Origin: Spirochaetales bacterium
GTDB lineage: Bacteria > Spirochaetota > Spirochaetia > SZUA-6 > JAFGRV01
DNA: 64,000 nucleotides
Assembly: GCA_016930085.1 (NCBI GenBank)
Contig: JAFGHO010000093.1
Coordinates: forward strand, 1 to 64,000
Reading direction: 5' to 3'
The notes below the pieces were generated by a model, which was given only the letters and a program-made list of their open reading frames with translations, was not told the DNA's origin and made no database searches. The translations under genes and the position numbers were made by a program. Shown one piece after another: positions 18,227 to 26,150 of the stretch. Each line of letters opens with the position of its first letter. Within the stretch, counting starts at the first letter, position 1.

Positions 18227-18300
18227 AATAGTATATTATTGAAACATTATCAAGGGGAAATACCTTATTTTTCTTTTCCTTATATTACAATGAGTGCCTC

Positions 18301-19590
18301 CTACCACCCGAGATCGGTCCTGATCTGCGCGGCAAGCTGGTTTGCCATGAGTTCGTGCGTTTTTACCGAGGGGTGCCAGTCTTCCCCGTAACCGTTTGCG
18401 GCGTCCTGAACGGGAAACTCGATGAAGTGGATGCGCGAATCGCCGCCGGACGTGAGTGTATTGACGACCGAGCCGATATAATCCCTCGCACTCGCGAGTT
18501 TGTCGTCGGAAAGCATGGGACCGACCGCGCAGTAGATATGGGTCTGCGGATACTGCGTCCTGATTTTCCGCACGAAGTTCGTGTATGCGGTCGTGAACTG
18601 TGTCCTGTCGGGAATCCCGACGCTGTAATCGTTCGTACAAAGATTGACGACCGTCGCATGAGGTATCCATTCGCCGGGGTTCCAGAGGTTCGTCGTATCG
18701 TAGGGGAGAATCCGGTCATAAAGGGCCGGCATGACTTCGTCCGTGTCGCCTCCGTAATTGCGAATCACTCCCTTACCGGACCAGGCGACCGTGATCTGAT
18801 CGGCGCCGAGAAGCCGCGCCGTCACAGAACCGTATGCGAGGTACGCGTTTTCGTTTTTCGTCGTGAAACTCTGGTACCGGTCAGTGCCCTCGTTCCCGTA
18901 CCCGCAGGTGATCGAGTCGCCGATAAACTCGATTCGCCTTGATGATGCTTCAGGCGGCGGGAGAGGGGTTCCCGATCCGAACGAGAAACCCAGAAACTGC
19001 ATGTCGCCGACCCAGGCTTCGGTCCTGCGGACGATCTCGACGGTATGCCGGCCCGATGAAAGCCCCGATGCAAGGAGTATCGGAGCCGACCCGTCCGTAC
19101 CCGACGGAACATTAATCGGCGTGCGGACAATCCCGTCGATAATCACATTGATCCAGTTGTCTCCGGTCGATGCCAGTCCGACACTCGCCTCGGTCCCCTG
19201 AAAGCCGGCCTTTACGGTCGTCGCACTCCAGCCGAACTTCGGGCCGGAGGGATCGCCCGTGTTGAATCTGCCGATGAGAAGGGCGCCTGAATCCGGCGCC
19301 GCGGCCGGCACGGGTGTCGCCGGACATGGAAACTCCGAAATAAGACCGACGTAGTACTGTGCGACGAGCAGTGCATCCACGATATCGATGCCGCCGGAGC
19401 AATTGACATCCGCGTTCGCCGCTGAAAATCCCGACGGATCGAGCCCCACATAATGCCGGGCGACAAGCAGCGCATCGACGATATCGATGCTTCCGCTTGC
19501 ATTGACGTCGCCTGAGGCCTGCGCATGTATGGAAAGCCCCGAAATGCAAAACAGGGTGCAAAGAAAAATTCGAAATAATACGGTATTCAC
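18301..19590 (-). CDS. Exported dockerin-linked carbohydrate esterase (CE2-like, SGNH fold)
   Basis: 429 residues. The start is GTG 19590, eight bases after AAAGGAG; an ATG seven codons earlier overlaps that ribosome binding site and is rejected. A signal peptide ends near residue 24 (IHAQA). Residues 26-85 are a dockerin: two calcium-loop helices ending in ARHYVGL and AQYYVGL; loop residues include serine (DVNASGS, DVNCSGG). After a Pro/Ala linker, about 100-215 form a beta-sandwich and 218-429 an SGNH hydrolase with nucleophile Ser226 in E-F-I-G-D-S-I-T-C-G, an N-L-C-T-N-D block and D-W-H-P-S with His406. This arrangement is that of family CE2 acetyl esterases, which remove acetyl groups from xylan or glucomannan. 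The AraC-type regulator gene lies 160 bases upstream on the same strand. Confidence 0.88.
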   Translation of the reverse strand: MNTVLFRIFLCTLFCISGLSIHAQASGDVNASGSIDIVDALLVARHYVGLDPSGFSAANADVNCSGGIDIVDALLVAQYYVGLISEFPCPATPVPAAAPDSGALLIGRFNTGDPSGPKFGWSATTVKAGFQGTEASVGLASTGDNWINVIIDGIVRTPINVPSGTDGSAPILLASGLSSGRHTVEIVRRTEAWVGDMQFLGFSFGSGTPLPPPEASSRRIEFIGDSITCGYGNEGTDRYQSFTTKNENAYLAYGSVTARLLGADQITVAWSGKGVIRNYGGDTDEVMPALYDRILPYDTTNLWNPGEWIPHATVVNLCTNDYSVGIPDRTQFTTAYTNFVRKIRTQYPQTHIYCAVGPMLSDDKLASARDYIGSVVNTLTSGGDSRIHFIEFPVQDAANGYGEDWHPSVKTHELMANQLAAQIRTDLGW

Positions 19591-19750
19591 TTTTTTATCT
19601 CCTTTTATCATTTTGTTTGATATCGTCGAACCGTGTGATTCAAACTCACATCATTGATAATAATTAACAGGATTGTGTAAAAATATCTTTGCATTTTTGC
19701 AGAAATAACGGGATTTTTGTCAATGTAGGGTATAATCGGCCGTTTTTCCG

Positions 19751-20878
19751 TCAACTGCCGCGGTATTGACGGGGAGTCATTCCTTCCGCCTGTTTGAAAC
19801 ACCTGTTGAACGTGGAGATGTCATTAAATCCGACCTCCAGCGCTATCTCCGTTATCCGGCGGTCGGTCTCTTTTAATAGACGTTTCGCTTCGGTGATTCT
19901 TATCCGGTTGATAATCTGCTTGCAGGAACGGCCGTACCGGTTTCTCATGAGTTCAGTAATATGTACTCTCGGAATGCCGGTTTCCCCGGAAATCATGCTG
20001 CCGGAAATCCGTGGGTCCGCATAATGTTCTTCGAGATATGCCAGGACACGGGCAAGTTCCTCATCGGCATAATTTCCGAGTGCCAGCTTTCTGTACGGTA
20101 TTTCTTTCAGCGGAGGAGCAATATGTTTGTTTTTTGCGCTGATAATCCCCTTCTTTATTACGATTCCCGCAACCAGTGCCATGCCGTAAAGCATTGTTAT
20201 GACGTTGAGAATGATATACGTAACAGGGTAGGATTTACGGAATTGAATTCTTTTTACCTCGAACACCTCCTTTCTTTCCGCCGGAGGATCGGTCCCCCTT
20301 TGAATGAACTGAAAATCCAATGCCGCCACTTTTCTGTACGTTTCCTTGAAACGTTTTCCCCCGGGGACATTCATCAGATCGAACCACCAATCCGGTGTAA
20401 AAAAATCGTCCCGATGTATTCGATACACGGATACATCGGGAGTAAACGAAAGCGTATATTCGTTGTGGCGCAGGTCGAGACCGCCGGATTTCTCCGGCTT
20501 CGAGACGCCTTGTTCGAAGGTTTTTATAAAAACGACAACATTACCCGCAGTCACGTTTTCCGTCTCAAGCAGCAGGTAATCGAAACCGGAGAGATCAAGG
20601 CAGGTGTTATCCCTTTTCAAGCGGATGAGAAGGCTGACATATGGATAAGGCTCATCATCCGGTTTTTCCCTTATGATAAAAGAAAGCGCAAGTCTTTCCG
20701 GTCCGATATGAAAATCTTCCACGGTGCTGTTCGGGCTTGTATAGGTTTCGGTGAGATTCCGGTACCTTGTATTCGGAAAAAGGATCAGCGTATTGTCAAA
20801 GATATACAGTATGGAAGGGGTCAAGAGAACGAGAGGTAATAATAGAAAAAACAGCCGCAAAATTACTGTTACCCGCAC
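19751..20878 (-). CDS. Membrane-anchored AraC-family regulator
   Basis: 375 residues. The only plausible start after an in-frame stop is GTG 20878; AGGGAG lies 15 bases upstream, further than usual. One hydrophobic segment at about 7-30 and a second at about 213-237 flank a region that should be periplasmic; it contains beta-rich sequence with conserved-looking motifs (L-L-I-R-L-K, Y-T-L-S-F-T-P-D) and may bind a ligand. Residues 275-375 are an AraC/XylS double helix-turn-helix, ending in the family pattern I-A-L-E-V-G-F-N-D-I-S-T-F-N-R-C-F-K and M-T-P-R-Q-Y-R. The architecture links an outside signal directly to transcription. The CE2 esterase gene directly downstream is the obvious candidate target. 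Confidence 0.88.
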   Translation of the reverse strand: MRVTVILRLFFLLLPLVLLTPSILYIFDNTLILFPNTRYRNLTETYTSPNSTVEDFHIGPERLALSFIIREKPDDEPYPYVSLLIRLKRDNTCLDLSGFDYLLLETENVTAGNVVVFIKTFEQGVSKPEKSGGLDLRHNEYTLSFTPDVSVYRIHRDDFFTPDWWFDLMNVPGGKRFKETYRKVAALDFQFIQRGTDPPAERKEVFEVKRIQFRKSYPVTYIILNVITMLYGMALVAGIVIKKGIISAKNKHIAPPLKEIPYRKLALGNYADEELARVLAYLEEHYADPRISGSMISGETGIPRVHITELMRNRYGRSCKQIINRIRITEAKRLLKETDRRITEIALEVGFNDISTFNRCFKQAEGMTPRQYRGS

Positions 20879-20991
20879 CGCGTCTTTTTTTTACTCCCTG
20901 AAATTTCAGCATCGCTTTTTCTTGAATAATATTAGAATTCCTTCTCCCATGCAAGTGCGTTTGCGATTGAACCTGATTCCGGTCGCCGCCA

Positions 20992-21021
20992 GAACATGGT
21001 GAAGGCAGCTTCCTTCATGTT
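20992..21021. other. Hairpin between the barrel protein and AraC genes
   Basis: GAACAT-GGT-GAAGG and CCTTC-ATGTTC can pair over 11 bases with a three-base bulge and six-base loop. It stands shortly after the stop of the 21047-21889 gene (minus strand) but has no T-run. It may be a weak terminator or a processing structure. Confidence 0.3.
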
Positions 21022-21046
21022 CACCCTGCTGTGATGAACAAACCGG

Positions 21047-21889
21047 TTATTTAAGCACAAAACCCATGGTAATGGTAACGGTCGCGATATAGTTCGCCGT
21101 ATAATCACCCACACTCTCCGACCAGAGCCGGTCGTCATTTTCCGATGTCCCTTTCGCACTCCCCCCGAAAAAGCGGAGGTTGAGAAAGGATTCAATACCG
21201 GCGGCAAGCGGGAATCCGGCGCGAAGGGACGCGTCGAGTATCGATCCCTCGAATTCGAAGTCGGCGCCGTTTATGATCGCCGATGAAGCGTATAGACCGG
21301 TCACATCGGCGGCAAGATAAAAACCTCCGGGGAAGATATACGTTCCGGTCAGGACCACTGCCGGTACCGGACCCAGATTCTGACTAACCGAAAGCCCCGT
21401 CCCGTCCCGGTCTTCGAAGATGATGGATGCATTCCTCATCTGGAGGGCCAGTCCCGCGCCGAGTGAAAAGGAGTCCGTTATCCGGAAGTCGTAGATATAA
21501 CTCACCCGGTAAAAAGGAAATCCGTAAACGAGATCGAGATTCGTTCCGGCGGGGAACGTCACGTCATCGATGGTAATATCCTCGTACACCCGCGTTTTCG
21601 TCTCTATCCTGAACGGTTGATAGAGAAACCTGAACGTATGATGATCGAAGAGTGTCACGGATGCGGTAAATCGCTGAAAAGGGAAGAGAATTTCCTGACC
21701 GCCCCGGCTTATATAATCGAACTCGGTGGTTCCTTCGCCTATCTGAAGTGTGTGGTGAAAGAGTTTGATGAAACCCAGTTCATACTCGAGGCTGAACATA
21801 TACCACGAATCGGTATTATTGAGAATGGTCTGGGCGCCTGCCGAAAAGGAGAATAGTACCAGAATACTCATAACCAATAAAGCTTTCAT
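21047..21889 (-). CDS. Probable outer-membrane beta-barrel protein
   Basis: 280 residues from ATG 21889 (AGGAGG seven bases upstream; the adjacent ATG at 21892 is equally in frame but too close to it). A signal peptide is evident (M-K-A-L-L-V-M-S-I-L-V-L-F-S-F-S-A-G-A). The mature protein is made of alternating hydrophobic/polar strands with many aromatic residues and glycine turns, for example 'TASVTLFDHHTFRFLYQPF', 'FYRVSYIYDFRI' and a last strand TVTITMGFVL. This is the pattern of small outer-membrane barrels. No specific family or transport substrate can be named. An inverted repeat lies in its promoter area. Confidence 0.72.
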   Translation of the reverse strand: MKALLVMSILVLFSFSAGAQTILNNTDSWYMFSLEYELGFIKLFHHTLQIGEGTTEFDYISRGGQEILFPFQRFTASVTLFDHHTFRFLYQPFRIETKTRVYEDITIDDVTFPAGTNLDLVYGFPFYRVSYIYDFRITDSFSLGAGLALQMRNASIIFEDRDGTGLSVSQNLGPVPAVVLTGTYIFPGGFYLAADVTGLYASSAIINGADFEFEGSILDASLRAGFPLAAGIESFLNLRFFGGSAKGTSENDDRLWSESVGDYTANYIATVTITMGFVLK

Positions 21890-21922
21890 CATAATTCCTC
21901 CTTTTTGTTATCACATTCACTA

Positions 21923-21946
21923 TAAGGTAATTAATTATTACCCTTA
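21923..21946. promoter_or_regulatory. Imperfect inverted repeat in the barrel-protein promoter area
   Basis: TAAGGTAAT (from 21923) and ATTACCCTTA (to 21946) form an inverted repeat with one extra C. It lies 35-60 bases upstream of the start codon at 21889, a usual position for an operator. No regulator can be assigned. Confidence 0.3.
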
Positions 21947-22034
21947 AGAACAGACGAAAAATAAAAAAAAAGATAATTGACTTAATGGACCGGCGCATAT
22001 CATGCGGGAGGTAAGGGTCGGGGTTTATCGAAAT

Positions 22035-24308
22035 TTACTGCTTTTTCTCTTTGATATCAAAAACAAGCCCTTCCCCGGGGGGGGCATCGATCACGACATG
22101 CCCTCCGTTCTCGAGTTTTCCGAAAAGAATCTCGTCGACGAGAGGGGTTTTGATCCTGTCCTGGATAACCTTTGCCATGGGACGCGCGCCGTAAGCCGGA
22201 TCGTATCCCTCTTTTGCAAGATAGACTTCGGCATTATCGGTCAGCTCCAGGCTGATTTTCTTCGGTTCGAGCTGCGCCCTCAATTCATCGATGAACTTCC
22301 ATACGATCTTTTTAATGGTGGCGGTATCGAGGTGCGAGAAGATGATGATATCGTCGAGACGGTTCCTGAACTCGGGCGCAAAATGATTTTCAATCGCCTG
22401 TTTCGGGCTCGACTTGAAAAAATCCTCCTCGCCGCCGGAAAATCCGATACTCTGCCTGCTCATCTCACGCGAACCGATGTTGGATGTCATGACGAGAAGG
22501 ACATTCCTGAAATCCGCCTTTCTTCCCGTATTGTCGGTGAGGGTCGCGTGATCCATGATTTGAAGCAGGACATTGTAGATGTCCATATGCGCCTTTTCTA
22601 TCTCATCGAGAAGAAGAACGCTGTTCGGGTGCCGCCGTATCGCATTGGTAAGGAGTCCCCCCTGTTCGAATCCAACATATCCGGCGGGAGAACCGATAAG
22701 ACGGGACACCGTATGCTTTTCCATGTACTCACTCATGTCAAACCGTATCAGTTCGATGCCGAGAATACCGGCGATCTGTTTGCAGAGTTCGGTCTTTCCG
22801 ACCCCGGTCGGCCCGCTGAAAAGAAAACAGCCGACCGGCTTTTCGGGATTTCCCAAACCGGCCCGGTTTCGTTTGATCGATGTCGAAAGCTTCCGCACGG
22901 CCTCTTCCTGACTGAATATCACGGCATTGAGTTTTGCCTCAAGGTCTTTCAGATGATCCTTTTCGGCAAGGGCGACGCTTTTGATCGGAACACGCGCTAT
23001 CTTTGCCACCGTCTTCTCGATATCCAGATTGGTGATATGGGTGCGTTCGGGGTAATAGAGTGAAACATGGGCGCCGGACTCATCGATGACATCGATCGCC
23101 TTGTCCGGCAGATATTTCTCGTTGATATATTTCGCAGAAAGCTCCGCGGCTGCGGTCAGCGCGTTCCTTTTATACACGACATTATGAAAAACCTCATAAC
23201 TCTTCTTCAATCCTTCCAGGATTTTCACCGTCTCTTCGATGGACGGCTCTGCAATCTCGATCTTCTGAAAGCGTCTGCTCAATGCCCTGTCCTTCTCGAA
23301 GTAGCTTTTATATTCTTCGAATGTCGTGGAGCCGATGCACTTGAGTCCGCCCATCGTTATCGCCGGCTTCAGAATATTCGACGCGTCGAGGCTTCCTCCG
23401 CTGACGGCGCCCGCGCCGACAATCGTGTGGATCTCGTCGATATACAGAATCACCTTCTCCTTTGACTGAAGGGCCTTTATCACTTCCTTGAGACGCTCTT
23501 CGAAATCCCCCCGGAACCGCGTTCCCGCTATCATGCCTCCCAGATCGAGTGCGTATATCTCGTACCCCTTGAGTTTATCCGGCACTTTATCTTCGACAAT
23601 CGACTGTGCGAGTCCCTGTGTGATGGCCGTTTTGCCCACGCCGGCGTCCCCGACATGGACGGGATTGTTCTTTGTCCGTCTGCAAAGGATTTCGATCGTT
23701 CGTTCGAGTTCCTGTTTTCGGCCGACAAGAACATCGAATTTCCCGGCCCGTGCCATTTCAGTCCAGTTCTGCGCATAAAGCTCGAGGTAATCCTTCCCCT
23801 TTTTTCTTCCCGATTCATTTCCGAACCGCGGGGCGGCCCCCTGTTTTTCTTCTCCCCCTGCGTATTCTCCGTTTTCGAATCCGGGTTTTGAAATTCCATG
23901 GGAAATATACTTCAATATATCGAGACGGGAAATTCCCTGATTTTTAAGAAGTGAAAGAGCATGAGTATCCTCCTCCTCAAAAAGAGAAATAAGCACATCC
24001 CCGATCTCGACCTCTTTCTTTTCCGCCGATTTTGCATGAATGAATGCCCGGTGAAGGGTCCGCTGAAACGCGATTGTCTGAATCGGTTCATTTCCCTGTG
24101 TCTCGACCTTTTCCAATGTCATGAAGTACTCGTTGATTTTTCCGTCCAGTTCTTCAATATCGCCGCCGCTGCTTCTGATAATCGCCGTTCCTTCCTTGCT
24201 CGAAAGAATCGCCTTGAGAAGGTGCTCGATGCAGAGATACATATGCCCCTGTTTTTTGGCAAGTTCATAGGCGCGTTTGATCACATTTTCGAGATCCTGA
24301 CTGATCAT
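22035..24308 (-). CDS. clpA: ATP-dependent Clp protease ATP-binding subunit ClpA
   Basis: 757 residues. ATG 24308 follows GGAGG and overlaps the clpS stop by four bases (ATGA), a translationally coupled pair. Residues 1-140 are the Clp N-terminal domain. The first AAA+ module has G-D-A-G-V-G-K-T (slightly unlike the usual G-E-P-G-V-G-K-T), the second G-P-T-G-V-G-K-T-E. Between sensor regions of the second module the tripeptide IGF (in 'RQSIGFSGG') occupies the place of the E. coli ClpA IGL loop that docks on ClpP. ClpA unfolds substrates, including N-degron proteins delivered by ClpS, for degradation by ClpP; clpP is not in this window. Confidence 0.96.
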   Translation of the reverse strand: MISQDLENVIKRAYELAKKQGHMYLCIEHLLKAILSSKEGTAIIRSSGGDIEELDGKINEYFMTLEKVETQGNEPIQTIAFQRTLHRAFIHAKSAEKKEVEIGDVLISLFEEEDTHALSLLKNQGISRLDILKYISHGISKPGFENGEYAGGEEKQGAAPRFGNESGRKKGKDYLELYAQNWTEMARAGKFDVLVGRKQELERTIEILCRRTKNNPVHVGDAGVGKTAITQGLAQSIVEDKVPDKLKGYEIYALDLGGMIAGTRFRGDFEERLKEVIKALQSKEKVILYIDEIHTIVGAGAVSGGSLDASNILKPAITMGGLKCIGSTTFEEYKSYFEKDRALSRRFQKIEIAEPSIEETVKILEGLKKSYEVFHNVVYKRNALTAAAELSAKYINEKYLPDKAIDVIDESGAHVSLYYPERTHITNLDIEKTVAKIARVPIKSVALAEKDHLKDLEAKLNAVIFSQEEAVRKLSTSIKRNRAGLGNPEKPVGCFLFSGPTGVGKTELCKQIAGILGIELIRFDMSEYMEKHTVSRLIGSPAGYVGFEQGGLLTNAIRRHPNSVLLLDEIEKAHMDIYNVLLQIMDHATLTDNTGRKADFRNVLLVMTSNIGSREMSRQSIGFSGGEEDFFKSSPKQAIENHFAPEFRNRLDDIIIFSHLDTATIKKIVWKFIDELRAQLEPKKISLELTDNAEVYLAKEGYDPAYGARPMAKVIQDRIKTPLVDEILFGKLENGGHVVIDAPPGEGLVFDIKEKKQ

Positions 24309-24607
24309 TCTTCCTCCATAACACACCGAAGCGGATAACCGGCACTCTCACTCATATCGTGAACAGTCGCGACTTTGGTTTCTGCTATTTCTTTCGTATA
24401 GATGCCGCAGATCCCGTATCCCCGTTTATGAACATCCATGGTAATCTGAATCGCTTCGGGTTCCGGTTTTCTGAACACCTCAACCAGCACACGGATGACG
24501 AAATCAAAGGTCGTATAATCATCATTAAGGAGAATCACCTTGAATTTGGGAGGTTCGGCCGTGCGTTCCTCATATTGAACCTCTTCTTTGTATTCGTGAT
24601 CACTCAA
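24305..24607 (-). CDS. clpS: ATP-dependent Clp protease adaptor ClpS
   Basis: 100 residues. The core contains the N-degron pocket signature K-V-I-L-L-N-D-D-Y-T-T-F-D-F-V and the downstream M-D-V-H-K-R-G-Y-G-I-C-G block, both diagnostic of ClpS. It delivers proteins with destabilising N-terminal residues to ClpA. The start appears to be TTG 24607, with GGAGGA about 13 bases upstream, rather far. A short open frame (24600-24710) ends across this start codon, which could couple translation. The stop overlaps the clpA start by four bases. Confidence 0.93.
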   Translation of the reverse strand: MSDHEYKEEVQYEERTAEPPKFKVILLNDDYTTFDFVIRVLVEVFRKPEPEAIQITMDVHKRGYGICGIYTKEIAETKVATVHDMSESAGYPLRCVMEEE

Positions 24608-24710
24608 TGGTTATTTCATCCTCCGGTATCGATAAACCGTCGTCCCGCGATGATACGTTCCCGTTCTTCACGATATCGTATCCCATGAGGCGATCATCAT
24701 TATTCTTCAC
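24600..24710 (-). CDS. Possible 36-residue leader ORF overlapping the clpS start
   Basis: On the minus strand GTG 24710 opens a 36-codon frame (M-K-N-N-D-D-R-L-M-G-Y-D-I-V ... E-D-E-I-T-I-E) whose TGA lies inside the first codons of clpS (sequence TTGAGTGA). It lies downstream of the clpS promoter. The clpS start itself is a weak TTG with a distant ribosome binding site, so re-initiation after this ORF would make sense. No strong ribosome binding site precedes the GTG, and the peptide resembles nothing I know. It could equally be chance. Confidence 0.25.
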   Translation of the reverse strand: MKNNDDRLMGYDIVKNGNVSSRDDGLSIPEDEITIE

Positions 24711-24742
24711 CCCGGACAACTTCTTTGCTTGTGTTCATCTAA

Positions 24743-24771
24743 ATTTTAACAACAAAATTTTATTAAATCAA
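24743..24771 (-). promoter_or_regulatory. clpS: Promoter of clpS-clpA
   Basis: Minus strand: TTGATT, 17-base spacer, TAAAAT. Initiation near 24736 would leave a leader of about 130 bases before the clpS TTG at 24607, room for the small ORF 24600-24710. Confidence 0.5.
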
Positions 24772-24901
24772 GAGGGAAAACCACCCGGCTTTCTCCGCCG
24801 CCGTTTTATGTCCTCATATTTTCATGCCTGTACCGCTACGGTCTCTCCTACAGAGAGAAGGGACGACATCGCGTTGAAACCTTACGGAACATGAACCTGT
24901 C

Positions 24902-25957
24902 TCAGTTTTGTAATTTGTCCCTGCCGTCAATGAGTATCTCATTGCACGATTGACCGATCTCGAGGGTACAGGTAAGAATCCTTTCTTTTTGCAGTACCTT
25001 TTTACCCGCGATCAACGCAAAAAGCATCTCAAAAGCCGCACGTGCGAGTTCTTCGATAGGCTGCCGGATTGCCGTGATCCTGGGGGAGAGGTAGTTGAAA
25101 AAACTAAGAAAATCAAAACTTGCAAATCCTATCTGATCCGGAATGTCGAGGTTCAGTTCGCGCAATGCCATGATCGTGCAGAGAACAAGATCGCCCGCCC
25201 CGGCAATAATCGCTTCGGGCATATATCCGCTTCCGATCTGTTCGACAAGTATCGATTTGACGGAAGGTTTTTCATACGGTGTATGGATGACCTTGCACCG
25301 GTCGATGCCGGCCTTTGAAACCGCTTTCTGAAATCCTTCAATTCTTTCGATGACGTTTGTATATTTTTTCGGACCGCCCAGAAACAGAATCTTCCTGTAA
25401 CCGCATCCGATCATGTGTTCGGTAAGCCTGAATGCCGCCTGGCTGTTATCGATATCCACATAATAATCGGGGATATACGGACTTTTTCCAACCATGACAA
25501 AGGGTATTTCCATCTGATAAAGATCGGAAAGCTGCTTTTCACCCAGCATTTCCGAGCCCGCGATGATTCCGTCGATACGCTTACCATTGAGCATCAATTC
25601 ATAGGCCGATTCGATGTCGCCCTCGACCTTGGAAGTCGACAACAGGACGGTATAACCGACGGTCGCGGCCGCCTTTGTGATGACGGAGAGAAGCATCGGC
25701 CAGTAACCATTTGAAAGATAGAAACCCGCTTCGTGGGGAATGATCACCCCGATATTTCCCGTCCGCTTCGAGGCAAGGCTCTGGGCAATCGCATTCGGTT
25801 GATAATTGAGCTTTTTGATAAGCTGCTTTATCCGCTCTCTGGTTTTTTTACCGACACCGGGCAGATCATTGATAACCCTCGATACCGTCCCTTTGGATAC
25901 ATTTGCCCGATGGGCGATATCCTTTATGGTAAGTTTTTTCTGTTTGCTTGAATTCAT
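24902..25957 (-). CDS. LacI-family transcriptional regulator
   Basis: 351 residues. Residues 8-55 are a complete LacI helix-turn-helix with hinge (L-T-I-K-D-I-A-H-R-A-N-V-S-K-G-T-V-S-R-V-I, then N-Y-Q-P-N-A-I-A-Q-S-L). Residues 60-340 are a type 1 periplasmic-binding-like sugar domain (N-I-G-V-I-I-P, A-I-I-A-G-A-G-D, G-F-A-S-F-D, T-A-I-R-Q-P). It is cytosolic and should repress sugar genes until an effector binds. It lies just downstream of, and on the same strand as, three large genes carrying HTH-less versions of the same sugar domain. A consensus promoter with a LacI-like pseudo-palindrome next to its -10 suggests autoregulation. The effector and regulon are unknown. Confidence 0.95.
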   Translation of the reverse strand: MNSSKQKKLTIKDIAHRANVSKGTVSRVINDLPGVGKKTRERIKQLIKKLNYQPNAIAQSLASKRTGNIGVIIPHEAGFYLSNGYWPMLLSVITKAAATVGYTVLLSTSKVEGDIESAYELMLNGKRIDGIIAGSEMLGEKQLSDLYQMEIPFVMVGKSPYIPDYYVDIDNSQAAFRLTEHMIGCGYRKILFLGGPKKYTNVIERIEGFQKAVSKAGIDRCKVIHTPYEKPSVKSILVEQIGSGYMPEAIIAGAGDLVLCTIMALRELNLDIPDQIGFASFDFLSFFNYLSPRITAIRQPIEELARAAFEMLFALIAGKKVLQKERILTCTLEIGQSCNEILIDGRDKLQN

Positions 25958-26010
25958 TATTGCCGTTTACCGCCTCTTACCGGGAGTCAATACACACCCG
26001 TTGGTTCGAA

Positions 26011-26022
26011 TAATTCGCATTA
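26011..26022. promoter_or_regulatory. Candidate LacI-type operator upstream of the lacI-family gene
   Basis: TAATTCGCATTA is a pseudo-palindrome (TAAT-tCGc-ATTA) with the central CG characteristic of LacI/GalR operators. It lies between the -10 element (26023-26028) and the start codon at 25957, where a repressor would block transcription. Confidence 0.4.
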
Positions 26023-26050
26023 ATAGTATCACATTCCCGTTTTTTGTCAA
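26023..26050 (-). promoter_or_regulatory. Promoter of the lacI-family gene
   Basis: Minus strand: a perfect TTGACA -35 element, 16-base spacer and TACTAT. The start codon is about 65 bases downstream. Confidence 0.5.
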
Positions 26051-26150
26051 GATTGTTTCATTGCCGGTCATGTGCCCTGTATAAGCGGGCGGCTTTCTCC
26101 GAAAAACAAAAAACACCTCGTAATCGACGGGCGAATGCCGCCAGATGATC

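Noticed and set aside
22002-23063. Long plus-strand open frame opposite clpA
   Set aside because: It lies wholly antisense to a well-supported clpA gene, has no ribosome binding site and no family features; it is a by-product of clpA codon usage.
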